From Patiria pectinifera (lineage: Eukaryota > Echinodermata > Asteroidea > Valvatida > Asterinidae), in assembly GCA_029964075.1 (NCBI GenBank), contig CM057136.1:9486001-9550000 (forward strand): 64,000 bases of DNA, written 5' to 3'. This document shows positions 19,776 to 32,273 of this stretch, piece by piece; the first letter of the stretch is position 1; every line of letters starts with the position of its first letter. The notes below the pieces were generated by a model. The model had not been told where the DNA came from and made no database searches. It saw only the letters and a list, made by a program, of their open reading frames with translations. A program made the position numbers and the translations under genes.

Positions 19776-21494
19776 CATCTATCCCTCGTCGCTCTTGAAT
19801 ATAAAAGTAAATGAAATCAAAAAAGAAAGTATACTGAGAAGGGAAAAAGGCCAACTTGGGATTTGTTGTCAGATCGACTAGTGTTTTCTTCCATTTGCCA
19901 ATCAACAAATGTGTTGTCTTGCCTTAGTGTTTTCAACACTTTAATTATTTTACTGATTCTACAAAGCCCTGAAAACTAAGATTATGCATGCCGTAGGACG
20001 AAGGCTCCCTCTATCGCTCCTGCTGAAACCGTGTGACAGCAAGGGAAAACTCATCCCCATTAACCTTTCAGCGCTGGTTTAAAAATCGTGTTCATATTGT
20101 TTATTCCACAGTTCCGTGGAAACTCGGACAGAGACACCCACGTGACCACCACTTTCCCGAAGGCTTTCCAGGCCAGGCTCCTGCGTATCCTGCCTACTCA
20201 GTGGAGCTGGTACTGCTGTATGCGCTTTGAGGTCCTCGGCTGCACAATTAATGAGTAAAGTCCATCGAGGCTAGCTTGGAAAAACCTAGCTCTAGTGCTC
20301 GCTGGAAATTCGACAAATTGGAGCATGGGGATATATAAGTCATAGATGCGTGGTGTTAAATTTAAGAATGCTTCAGTCAAAACATAAAGACACATAGGAT
20401 CATTTGCAGTTACCCAGAATCGTACCCAGCGATTTAACAAGAAATTCCTCGCTCAAAATGAAGATAGGACTGGTAACCAATTCCCTGCCTGAAATGGTAT
20501 CATTCGGAAGAAACAATCTTTGAAGGTGATTCTAGAAATTTGCCTACAGGCACAGCCTTGTACGTGCGTTAGCAATGGAATTGTTTTACGAGACGCCAAC
20601 AAATTGCATTTGTTCTCAAAATGTCTAGTATTCACTGAGCTGCAAATTCATCAAGTTAGTTGTTATGCACCCTTCTCGTGATTTTGAGCGATTTTGTTGT
20701 TAAACTGAAAAAAAAAATGCTCAAAAGCAAAAGAGACACTTGCACTTTAAGTGCTCCTCCAGAGTCCCCAATATGGACGTTCGGACTTGCTCCCACCTCC
20801 TGCATTCCGAGTGAGGGCTATGACGGAGGGACCCGTAACCAGTCTAACGGTTAACCCAGGTTTAAGACATAGACTTTTCCACAGTTTTGAATTGTCCAAT
20901 TTTCCAGTGAGCTTTAGAGGCAGGAATTTCCCATGCTACATTGATGCTGGCAAAAGAAATCAGTTGCATTGAAAAAAAAATTATGGTGAACATAATTTAA
21001 ATTTACCTTTTTTCAAGTTTTTGCTAAGCATATTTTTAGATTCTTAGTGGTACAATCTGTAATAAAATACAAGGGCATATAATTACGTAATAACATTTTT
21101 GCATGTAGAAAAATAATGATAAAAGGGATATTTTTGGAAAACCAGCTAGAACATGAAATTGTTTTCATTCAAAATACAATACTCTTAAATGTGCGCTTTT
21201 GGCCGGTTGCGCTCTTTTGGGCTCTAAAAACGCATTTCTCACGAAACAATAATCCTTGGAAAGATTGATGACCAGTAGAATATAAACGTGCACACAACTA
21301 TACCTTGAACTAGAACGGCGAAGTCGCCATGGCTCGCTGTCGAAGGCGGGAAGGGAGGCTGGAGCTAGGGTTGGGGATGTGCATGATGGGGATCAGGATT
21401 CTCGTTGATGTGCCAAGGTGTAGGGTAAGTTTTTAAATGTCAACGTAAAAAGTCAACAGATGACCTGATAAATACATGTGTATACTTAGGTTAG
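19776..21494. other. no supported gene
   Basis: I see no domain-bearing ORF, no clear transposon ends, and no RNA gene. Short ORFs here lack features. Confidence 0.55.
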
Positions 21495-21874
21495 CAGCCG
21501 TGGTTCTAGGGGGGGGGGGCTAGGGGGGGGGTGTTTAGCCCCCCAAAATTTTGTCTAGCCCCCAAAAATAAATTCCGTAAAAAAAAATTTGCATTAGCAA
21601 AATGAAGGATTGTGATGTACATGCGAACAGTCTCCCCCTAAAGAAGAAATAGCCGTGTCAAGGGTTTATTAGTTAATATAGTGTGAATGATATTAGGATT
21701 TTATTGGCGCTCCCCATTGAAAATATGGTATGACACCCCCCCTATTGATTTTCGGAGGCCTAAGTGTCAGGAAAAAATAACCGGTCTACATTTCAGCACG
21801 CCTCCCTGAAAAAATTCTGGATCCACCATGATAGCCCCCCCCCCAAAAAAATATTTGTTCTAGAACCGCGCCTG
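21495..21874. mobile_element. possible small transposon with GGTTCTAG inverted ends
   Basis: The left end CAGCCGTGGTTCTAGG and right end TCTAGAACCGCGCCTG are imperfect inverted repeats, each backed by long G or C runs. No clean target duplication could be shown (GGTTAG versus GATTAG), so the call is tentative. Confidence 0.35.
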
Positions 21875-22074
21875 GATTAGCCGTCACTGCGTTATGGGGA
21901 AGTTTTCCATTGTTATGGTAATTAGGACCCAGTTGTGGAGCCTTTTGGCAGCCCCCACAGTGTCTTCGGGTCCCCGTAGTTGTATTACCATGGGAAAACT
22001 CTTGTGTAGTCCCCACAATTAAATGCGGAACAAGAATGGGTATACATGTACATGTAGACACAGCACCATCACCA

Positions 22075-22735
22075 CATGCCCGGACCCGCCCCCTCCCCCA
22101 CCCCAAGCCCCTACCCACACCCATCCCATCCTCCACCTACTCATCCCCACCCCATCACCTACACATCCCAACCCCACCCAAACTCCAATCCCTATCTCCT
22201 TCCCCCTCCCCCAACCCCCTACACCCACTACCCTTTAATGTCCCTATCCCTCCTTACCCACCCCTACACATCCCCACCCTAACCCCTACTCGAATCCCTA
22301 TATCCCGCCCACCCCAATCTTCCCTAGCCATACTGACCCATACCTCCCCGCCTGACCCCAACCCCTACTCCGATCCTTATACCCTGCCCCCTCCCCTTAC
22401 CCAACCCTATACACCTACGCTACTCATCCTCACCCACCCCTACACATCCCCACCCTAACCCTACTCAAATCCATATTTCCTTCCCCCTCCCCGACCCCCT
22501 AACCCTCCCCTACCTGTCTCCACCCCACCCATACATTTGTACACATCCCCACCCCACCCAAACCCAGTATTCCAACCCCAGCCGCCACCCCAACCCACCC
22601 ACCCCACCCCACCCTATCTCCCCTACCCATCCCTATACCAACCCAAACCCCAACTCCAACCCCTATCTCCCACCCCTATTCCCCACCCCCATCCTCCCCT
22701 ACCCCATCCCTACTCCACCCACATAAAACTAAAAG
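22075..22735. repeat. C-rich degenerate minisatellite (G-rich on the minus strand)
   Basis: About 660 bp with almost no G on the + strand. Degenerate units contain ACACATCCCCACCC, CCCTAACCCCTACTC and CCCACCCCA. Long apparent ORFs here are low-complexity Pro/Ser reads and not genes. The minus strand has dense GGG runs, suitable for G-quadruplexes, and occasional GGGTTAGGG-like pieces. Confidence 0.85.
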
Positions 22736-24774
22736 TTCAAGTACATGCACATCCCCGAAATGCATAGTGTAAATGTTATATCGGTATACATACATGTACA
22801 TGTTATACCGGTTTCCATGAACATGTCACAATTAAAAACTTAATAAAACATTTTCTTGAATTAAAAATCCTCAATAAAATAGTAAAATTTACTGCGATAT
22901 GAACCTAAATAAAGTTATAAAGATGATACATGTAAACTGCATTTCATTTTTCCCCAAGTTAGCTAGAACCAAAAACGTCAACATTTTTATCTGAACGCGG
23001 ACGGCCGGCCGGATGTCCGTTCTGACCATACCACCCTTGTGGGGTGATGTTCCTTTCAGGACACATCACCCCACATTTTTCACAATAGAAAAACATCACC
23101 CCAGAAGGGAATCTTTAGAAAAAGGGATAATGGGAACACAATGCTATCACCCCGCAATTCCGTCTGGCTGGAACGGACATTCCAGCGGATGGACAGTTCT
23201 GTCGTAGGAGCATTGTTGTCCCATTGTCCCTATTTCTAAAGATTTCGTTGCGGGGTACCCTTTTTTTCTAAAGATTTTATTTGTGGGGTACCTCGAACAA
23301 AGGACGGGTACCCATCAAGTGGTCCCTGGTAAGGGCGGACGGACGGAAATTGGTATTACATAGGCTCGCTTCTGCTTCGCAGCTCGCCAAAAATGACGGT
23401 TTCATTTTTGAGTTGAAATTCAATGGCTTTTTTTTTTTCACTGCTAGAAATACTTAAAGGAGAGGCAAAAATCGCTAATGCGCCAAAAAGTAAACAAACG
23501 GGTGTTTTCAACGTTTTCTCTGGACGTTTTGCACAGGATTTTCCGGGACCCAGAAAACACTAAGTTTTGACATTCTGCGGATGAAAGTGCACCTGAAACT
23601 TTGATAATAATTATTTCAAGCGTCCCAAACTATTTTACTTGTTGAAGTATGGTGGACGCAATAAGAGGGCGCTATTTGAAGTGGGTAAATTTGAGTCACT
23701 ACAAAAGAGTTTACAGACTCAAAATAATTTCATAAACCCATGGAATGAATATTATTCAGTATGCACTGCCGACAATTTTGTTCTACAACACTAGATAAAA
23801 TTCCAAAAAATATTGCATGAAACTGTTCAAATATCCAATATACCTTACTTAATTATCTTAGCAAATCTGGTATACACTATTTTCTTATTAGAAATATATA
23901 GATTATTTCTCTTTATTAATTGTCATTTCCCACATGGTTAAGCATGAATCTATAACTGGTGGAAATAGATAAAAACCAATTGTAACTGGAAATATTCCTT
24001 AGCAAATTGTTTTGGGTTTTTCCCCTTATTTTTTTCTTTTTCCCCTTTCCTTTAACTTTTGAAGTGGTTAAAGGTAATCGACACCATTTGCAAACACTCA
24101 AACATAAAACTATCAAAATATCATGAATTATCTTACTTAATTTTCAGAAAATAAAAGGATATAAAGCATCCTGTGAAAAGATTTCCGCCCAGTATTCTTT
24201 TTTTTTCAGGCAAAAAGAATAACCATCAATTCATCGCGATGGTTAGGATCAAACCTTCAAACAGCCAACAAAAACATGCTTTGCGTGAGAAAAAAATAAA
24301 GATGCATTGTTACTTTTTTCAAAAGTATGACATCTACTGTGCCTAATTAAGACGAAATTTTTGTTTGTTTGTTTGTCATTAATATCCTGCATCAGATTGA
24401 TTGCATTATTTTTATATATCTCGAGACACCCCCCCAAAAAACTGTTTGCAAATGGTGGCAATTAACTTAAAGCCCAATAAATTAGATAAATATGTAGCCA
24501 GAGACATGATAGAGAAAGTTTGGCATATGGCACAAGTCTTTTTCTTCCACGTCTCTTTTCTGTGTTAAATTTATACATGTATTCATTCAATAAAAGCACT
24601 TTAGATAGAGTGTAAGCGTGCACCTGCAGTGTTGTGTTGTTTCTAGATATCATTTATTACCGTCAGTGATCTGTTAAAGTGTGTCATGGCCTTACATGTA
24701 TTTGTTTAAACTAAAGTTGCGCTGGTCCCAGAGGGCCAGCCTATACTATTTAACACTTATCTAGCACACAGGCA
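22736..24774. other. no supported gene
   Basis: A/T-rich sequence with a short CATCACCCC-rich area at 23036-23155 and homopolymer runs. No coding domain or RNA gene was recognised. Confidence 0.55.
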
Positions 24775-25200
24775 CGCACCGACCGACCGGACCGGGCCGG
24801 ACTGTCTTTTGTGATTTCGACTAGAATATTAAGCCCGACCGGCCGACCCAAACTGACTGACCTGATTTGACCTGCCCTGATCTGAACTGAACTGACCTGA
24901 ACTGACTAACTGACCTCACCTGTCTAAGATTTAGACTTGAATAAAACCAGACCCAACCCGAACTGTCCTGACCTGATTGGCCGGCTCGACCTGATTGACC
25001 TGACCTGCACGACCTGACCTAACCTGAATGACCTGACCTGACGTGAAGTAGCTGGCCTAGACTGACTGTCTCTTGTAATTTAGACTTGAATAAGCCCGAC
25101 CCGATCTGACTGACCTGACCTAGCTGACCTGACATGACCTGACCTAACTGACCTGACCTGACTGACAGTCTCTTAAGATTTTGACTTGTCTAAGCCCTAC
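24775..25200. repeat. CTGAC-based minisatellite with higher-order units
   Basis: Runs of CTGAC/GACCTGACCT are punctuated four times by a longer phrase, ACTGTCTYTTGTGATTTAGA followed by CTTGAATAAGCCCGACC (near 24802, 24922, 25063 and 25161). This makes a ~100-140-bp higher-order repeat. Confidence 0.85.
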
Positions 25201-26164
25201 CATGGCCCGCAAACAAATGATAAAGGTAACTCCTTAGACCTCTGAGACCAAGTTCATCTCTAAGAACATCTTCACTACACATGCCTAGTCTTGTTTTCTT
25301 TCGTGGTACATGTAGTTGCAAACCAAATTTGAGCTAACGGTATAAATTAGCCCCCCCCCCTTCCAAAATAGTAATAACAATAATAATAATATTGATAAAT
25401 AAATAAATAAAAGTTGCTACAATAATTAAAGCACTTTCTGACTAGATTCCCTTAAACGTTTCCCTGTGAAACTCTCACTGAAAATTAACATGAAATTTAA
25501 CAATTTTCTAGATTTCAAATATGTCTGCACTGACATCAAAAATCTTAGAAATTAAAACTCCTTACCAACAAAACTAACATGACTAACAACTACAGCAAGT
25601 ACACCATTCCTTTGTCCACCGTCAATAATGCTTATAATACAGCACACCATAATTTTCGTATCTCATGAATTTGCATAGTAAAGCTGTCACAGCGGTAGAG
25701 GGCGTTATCAACAAAGCAGTTGTTACTTAACATCACCATATCTCAGATTGATTTAGGGGAGAATGGGAAGTGCATGTGATATATAAGTAAACTATTTAAA
25801 TGCGGAGTGTCCTGACACTACAATTTGTAAAATTATATTGATGTCATTCTTTCACGGTTCCCGTCAATATTCGAGATTCTTTTGTCAAATATCATGACAT
25901 GATATTGGACGAGATTTCATTTTAATTCAAAGTGAGATTTGTTCATTACAATAGCTTTGTTTATATCGTGGATGGACAGAAGTCGGCGTGCGGTAATCAG
26001 TGTTTATATAGCCTGACCTCTTTAGGAAGAAATTTGATGACGATAAAATAAGACGTGTCGGCCTAAAAATGCAATTTCCTTAAACTTATATTCATTCTTT
26101 CGCGGTTCTTGTCAAATTTCGAGATTTGTGTGTCAAATACCATGGCAAAATATTGGACGTAAAA

Positions 26165-26480
26165 TATTCTATACCAAAGAGTTCTGAGAGCCATATGGAA
26201 TTGGGACATGAAGAGATATGGCAATGCATCTCTGGCCCGGACTTGGGACTTCCAATTCAGAGCATTTCCGATGCAATAGGGCCCGAAAGTGGCGCTAATG
26301 GCCATGTTGTGGATGGATCCGTTCTCAAGATGGCAACCTTGGGAAACATCTCTCGTTGAAGGGTTCGTCTTCTTTGGGTTTGAATGTTTCGAAAAGTCAT
26401 ATGTCAACCCACCAAAAATTGAAAAGAAAATGAAAGATGACATGCTGCTTATCATTTTTCTGTGCAGCCTGAACACCCGT
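26165..26480. repeat. diverged interspersed repeat (second copy at 27725-27960)
   Basis: AAAGAGTTCTGAGAGCCATA and ATCTCTGGCCCGGACTTGGG here correspond to GGGTTCTAAGAGCCATGG and CCTCTGGCCCGGACTTGGGG at 27744-27813. The two are in the same orientation, about 1.58 kb apart. ORFs in either copy are not conserved as protein. Confidence 0.6.
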
Positions 26481-26605
26481 GAGAGTTTTGAGTATTTTTG
26501 TTAAAAGAATTTTGAAGTATGGGCATTTATCACTGTTGTCTGTGGGAATATATTTGATTGGGTGCACTGCTACTGGTCTAGCACATATGCCCACTTTAAT
26601 TTTCT

Positions 26606-26776
26606 TTCAATAGAGGGCGCGCCACATGAATAGTGGTCTCAATATCCACCACCAAACTCGAGTTAGGGGCAACAACTCCAGAAATACAAGATGTATAGTG
26701 GAATTATCGTCTATGTTTAATAAAAGTGCAGCATCCGTGTGGAGACCACTATTTATGTGGCGCGCCCTCTATTGAA
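26606..26776. mobile_element. hairpin MITE with ~35-bp arms
   Basis: The left arm (26606-26640, starting TTCAATAGAGGGCGCGCCAC) and the right arm (26742-26776) are near-perfect inverted repeats around a ~100-bp loop. A third, diverged arm copy follows at 26821-26857 (GAGACCACTAG...GCGCGCCC). Confidence 0.7.
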
Positions 26777-27099
26777 CGAAACTCGCTCAATTAGGCACGT
26801 TCGCACGTTCGTCTAGGTGCGAGACCACTAGTTTTATTTAGCGCGCCCTTTTTCGAAAGAAACTTTCAGTTGTTGTTTGACGGTTTCTCATGAAATTGAA
26901 TCTCCTTATGTAAAACATTAAGACCGATCGCTGGCCAAACTTAAAACTGAATACAGCCGGGGCCTGCATAGGCTCGGGTTATTGCCCAAACAACAATTGT
27001 GTTATTTTGTCCATGGGCGTTGACTTTCTTTTTTTCATTCGGTTTATATTTTTCACGTTTAAAATACTTTATTTGTTTCGGTCATGTTTTTTGTTATTG

Positions 27100-28593
27100 T
27101 TTGACGGTTTCCCATAAAATTATATCTCATCATGTTACTCAGTCATTATGACAAATCACTGGACGAAATTTCAATTTTGCAATACAGAACAAACTCGTTT
27201 TAGGAGCAACAACTCAAAAAATCTGAAAATCGGTCATCCATTTTCGTCTGAATTTGAATGCATGCCTTTAATCCCATTTCAATTCAATGAAAGTTGAAAG
27301 GTTTTCATTGTCCGTGAATTTGGTTTTGAGGTTTTGGTTCTTTAAATGCAGAGTTCTGGAGTCGAAAGGCGCTGCTCAATCACTTAATTGATTGAACTAA
27401 AATGGAATCGAATGCTCTGGTAGCGAAAATGAAACGCATGTTCAGAGCGATTCTTAAATTCAGATGAAAACGAATGACCAATTTTCAGAGGTGAATGAAC
27501 ATATTAGGAAATTGACCGAGAAAACCTATACAACAGATGTATTAAAATTAAAATTTCAAACGCCTTGAAGATCTAGAGTGTTGAGTATTTTTTTAAAAAA
27601 TGTGGAGGTACGTGTATGTAATTATTGGGGAGTCGATTTACAGGTCTGAAACCCTGGGAGTAGACCCATGTAAATAAGCAAAAAAATCCGTCCGCTGAGC
27701 TCATGAATACAAGTTATACACTCAAATTCTTCTATATTTAATAAAGGGTTCTAAGAGCCATGGAATTGGGAAATTTAAGAAATATGGCAATGTACCTCTG
27801 GCCCGGACTTGGGGCTTCGAATTCAGAGCATTATATGCAGGACTATCATAGGTCTGATTCCTGTCCCCTGAATACAAAATCACAAATGTTAGCGCGGAAC
27901 CAGCCTATTGCAAAATGGCAACAAGGCTATCACCAATGTGTAGTTTGTTTGGTGATAAGCTTCGATTTTCGCTGAATTCGAAAGTGTCTCTGGCAATTAT
28001 CAATAAAGAGATATAAAGAGGGGCAGTACTTTTCAGCATTTGAAACCTATGCAGTTGAAGTGTGCCTGAAAGTTGTCTTTGTGGAGACACTGGCAATTTT
28101 GCCTACTAGTACTGGTTATGATGAGAGTCAGTTTTTTTTTTAGATAAGCCATGTGTTCAACTGTCGTCCATGACGTAAACATCATTTTTCAAAAAAATAT
28201 AAATAATCATGCTGCGCACGCGCAGAGGTGATCCAATCATTGGCTTTTAAATGGGAACTAGCTACCGGTCCCCATATTATGGGAGCGGGAACCAGCCTAG
28301 TCTTCCCATGGGTCTCCCTCACCGCAAGGCTCCTGTGCCATGAATATGCATTAGCGTTAATATTAATCGTAGTAGCCAGTGATCGTGCATCAATGAGCCC
28401 AGCTGCCCGGGCGTAATGCTGAATCGCACCCGATAGGCCTATGATTAGTGCGTTGAATGTACCCAGCAAAACGTGTTGTCTGGTGGTGAAATATCTACAT
28501 TTTGAAACATCTGTCATTCGGATTTCGAACCCAGTAAAAAACCAAAACCGGACTAAATTCTATCGGGAGGAAGTAACCGAGCCTGTCATCAGG
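27100..28593. other. no supported gene before the signal-peptide exon
   Basis: Non-coding sequence. At 27500-27535 lies a diverged GACCGAGAAAACCTATA end like those of the 38-44 kb complex. The region 28230-28593 directly upstream of the ATG at 28594 would hold the promoter and 5' UTR of the host gene, but no TATA box stands out. Confidence 0.4.
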
Positions 28594-28636
28594 ATGCGGC
28601 GTCTTGCCCTGGCGTCACTTGTTGCTTGCATCTTTG
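28594..28636 (+). CDS. signal-peptide exon of a secreted or surface protein
   Basis: ATG opens MRRLALASLVACIF: basic start followed by a hydrophobic core, a typical signal peptide. It ends after one extra base at G/GTAAGT, a consensus donor, giving phase 1. The next compatible exon on this strand is 34610-34855, which begins in phase 1. The short length and separation mean the call rests on the ATG, signal character, donor and phase match; transcript data would settle it. Confidence 0.6.
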
Positions 28637-31600
28637 GTAAGTCGCCATTATTTCACCTCATTCCCCCCCCCCCCAGCATTTGATTAGTTTTATTGTCCCG
28701 TTATTCCTGATGATGATGTTCACCCAACCTCAGCTTAATCGCTTGGCGTGTTGTGGTTCCTGAAGGCACTTCACTTCCGAACCAAACGAATTTGTATAGG
28801 AAAGGAAGGCAAAAACTGTTATTAGGGTTGGGAACGAAGTTAACATTATTTGAATACATCAAAACTCACAAATTGATAAACCTGGGCATTTCCATAAGCA
28901 GCGACATGACACTCTCAATTTAATTGTATATTTTTTTTTAGGATTTTAGTAAGCCATGAATTACAATTCGTTTATTACGGGTCGTTAAATTGTGATTTAC
29001 CATAAGGTTAATGCCAGTAATAATCACTCCCTTGAAGACGGTCAGAGCATACTGACCGGAACGTCGCGTATATACCTGTGGTTTTTTTTTCAGAACCATT
29101 CTCTTAGTTGAGAAATTATTCCCACATGGTTTTTTCCGCAAACCTTTCATTCATTAGTATCTCCACCATGCATGCAAAGCCTCCAATCTTACTCATAATG
29201 CCAGTGAAAAGACTGTAACTGCGCTGAAGCTGCTTTTGGCAAAGTTCAGCACCAAGACATTATTTTTTTGCTCGAAACTAGGCCGATTCGTAAATGGCAT
29301 TAAAATTTAAACAAATCGGATTTATTTAAATGAAATGCAGCTTTCTTAAATTTAAATCAGATTTTTTTTTTTAATTCAAAATTTTGATATGTATAAAATG
29401 TGTCTAAAAACTCCCCATGCACCCTTACACCCATCACTAAGGAGTTTACAGGTTCCTATAATACCCATCATCCAAAAAACTCAATTGATAAATGCTTTTG
29501 AAAAAAAATCAGCAATAAACAATAAACAATCTCTTGATTTCATCTACATGTAGTCTACCTTATAGCCAAGGTTAGACGAAGTCTTCATTGCATTACGACT
29601 GACGTCCAGGATGAGAAATCTCTACATATAATTTTGACCTGATTTTTGTTACGTTTTACCTCGTTATAGCAGCTTGTTTCACGCCTACATACTCTATGCA
29701 TCTTATCTATTGATCCGGGGGGTTCAGGAATTCCATATGTGATGCTGACCGACGTTAATCAGGAAAATAATCTCTGAAGCAACGTTACACTTTGTAATAA
29801 GGTGGAATCAGTTAATTTAAATAATTAAAATGATCCTCGATCTGTTTATTTTGCCAAAAATAAGATCGTTACAAAAAAGTGATTTAAAGCAGTGATTTAA
29901 AAAAAAATCATATGATTTAAATCGCGATATAAATCAGTGATTAAAATCAACGTGATTTAAATCAACCAACCCTGGGCATTTAACTCACTTTTTTTCCACA
30001 AATAAAATGAAACGGCGAGCTTGATTGATTTAACTGAAAGCAAAACGGCAGACAAAATTGAACCAATAAAACAAGTGGGATAGACAAACGTCATGAACTT
30101 GTTTGAAGAAGCCTCAATACTTGTTAGGTGGATATGGTCGCCCTGTAACGACACTTCAATGTTAACCTTTTCAATATTAACGTTGAAACTTCGCAATATG
30201 AACGTTTAACCTTCGCAATATGCACGTTGTACGTTGCTTAATCTCGCAATGTGGAAGCTGCTGCTTGTCATTGTGAACGATCTATCTTGTTAATGTTAGC
30301 GATCAATCTGGTCATTGTGGACCATGAATCATGCTTGATATCAATGTCGCACCTTGCTTCTTTGCAATTTGAACCATGTACATTCGCATCGTTAACATTT
30401 GACCTTGCATCTTCTTAATATTATATTGTTGAACCGTGCTCCTTCGCGATGTGAACGATGTCTACCAAGAGTATACGATGTCCTCGCCAAGCCATATAAA
30501 CCGACCACTCAATTGGATAATTGTCAACATGACGGCTGTTCAATGTTACTTAACCCTCATACTTGGGGTCTTGCTTATCCGGTATTTGGTCACTCACTAA
30601 TGATATCATTCATTTTGAGGCCATGGATCTTTGACTGAAAAAGAAGTGTTCATTAAATTAGACTAATTATTGTTTTGGCCCCCCCCCCGATTTACCGAAG
30701 TGCCCCTCGTGCGGACATAAATGTGCCCCCTCGCAATGCAAAACAAAACTGGCCCTAAAATGTCGTAGAATTTGTTTTCAGTAACCATTTCCCAAAATGG
30801 TATAGAGGGTTTTGAAATGAACGAGGAATATGAAAACCAAGCCCCAAAACTCTTACAATAGCACATAATGCGTACTTTGCATAATGGCCGGTTTTGAAGA
30901 GCGCCCCTATTTTGGAAGATGCTTCCAACCCCCCCCTCCCCTACCAAGTGTCTGGTGAAAAAAATCGTGTTTACATTTCAGCACGGATGTGCTGCTGCAC
31001 CGACGAAAGATGCATTTTACTGACCAAGTGCCCCTTTTTGGTGATGCCCCTCCCCCTGTTTGAAAACCGTTCCGCCGCCGCTGGACTCATTGTCGATTGG
31101 AATAAAACAAAGAAAGAAGTCATTTAGTATTCTGTGATCACGTTAGAAGGCTTTTCTTGCCACACTTACTTTCAGAACAAAATGACATCTGTCAAGCCCT
31201 TTACATACTGATTTTATTTAACAGAACACTCGCTTGGCTGTGTGCAACATGTTCCAAATTTTCGGCAAAATTTTCGGGTTTTGTAAAAAAGAGAAAGTCT
31301 GACAACATTCCAAAGGGAAAACATTCCTTCGCGCAACTTCCAGGCTAATGTAATTTTGCAGAGTTAGCCGGTTATGCTGTGAAATATGGCAACCGTTTGC
31401 ACTTCATTGTCATAAATGAAGGATATTAAACAAATCATCACGCAACCTCGCCCTCTGCAGGGTGTCGAGAGTACGCGCCCACCACTATCTGCTCTCTCAC
31501 CCCGGTATTGGATCATTTGCATGTGTAACATTTTTGAACACGTATGCAAATGAGGAATACTCTGGTGCCTGCCTGTGCGTTACATTAGTGTTTTTTATGC

Positions 31601-32273
31601 AGTGTCTGTGGTAAAAACGGAATCAATTTGTCGCACCGTGAGCTACGACAACACGATTGTTTTATAAGTTAAAATGTTACAATCTTGTCCAGCCAATCTA
31701 CAGTATCACATTTCATTTAAATATGAGCAAATTGGAAAGAAAAGGAATATTATTTAGAAGGCGGTGGACGTTATAATTACAATGATCGTGAAAACACGTA
31801 ATGCACGTTGAAAATACAACACCAACTACACGATATAAATCCATAGCCAATCGCGGTATCGAATCAGGATACAGGAAGAAAGTTTTGTAGAAATCATTTG
31901 AAATGTTTAGATTTGTTCATCATAATTATAAAGGAGAGTTTAAAAGTTGTACCGTGTGGGTTTTTAAGCTCTGGCAAGACTACATGTCACTTGTTGGTCG
32001 GTCCGTCGGTCTGTCTGTCTGTCCCCAAAATTGACTATGAATAATTGACTAATTGTCCAAATGCCATGCCGTGGTCATAAAATGCACTCTTGCTGACGGT
32101 TTTCGGAACAGCGATTTTGTTCGATCGACGCGCACGCGCGTTTATTGTGCATTTGTCTGTCCCCGACAATTAACCAAAATCAGCCAATAAGTTTCCCACA
32201 AAATAGAACTACCAACGAAATTTTAATTTATAGAAAAAAAACATACAAAATAAATTAAAAAGTTAACCAAAAA
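28637..32273. other. putative first intron with repeats
   Basis: There is no supported exon. It holds a GATTTAAATC-rich stretch ending CCAACCCTG (29880-29972, the end of an interspersed element), a degenerate ~25-30-bp repeat built on CTTCGCAATATGAACGTT (about 30130-30450), and a G-depleted run of GTGCCCC phrases (30670-31070). Confidence 0.5.

Noticed and set aside
22023-22767. Proline-rich ORFs of 68-140 codons
   Set aside because: All frames of a C-rich minisatellite give Pro/Ser/Thr; there is no start context, domain or codon signal.
26063-26476. A 137-codon minus-strand ORF
   Set aside because: It lies over a dispersed repeat whose second copy (27725-27960) does not keep the frame.
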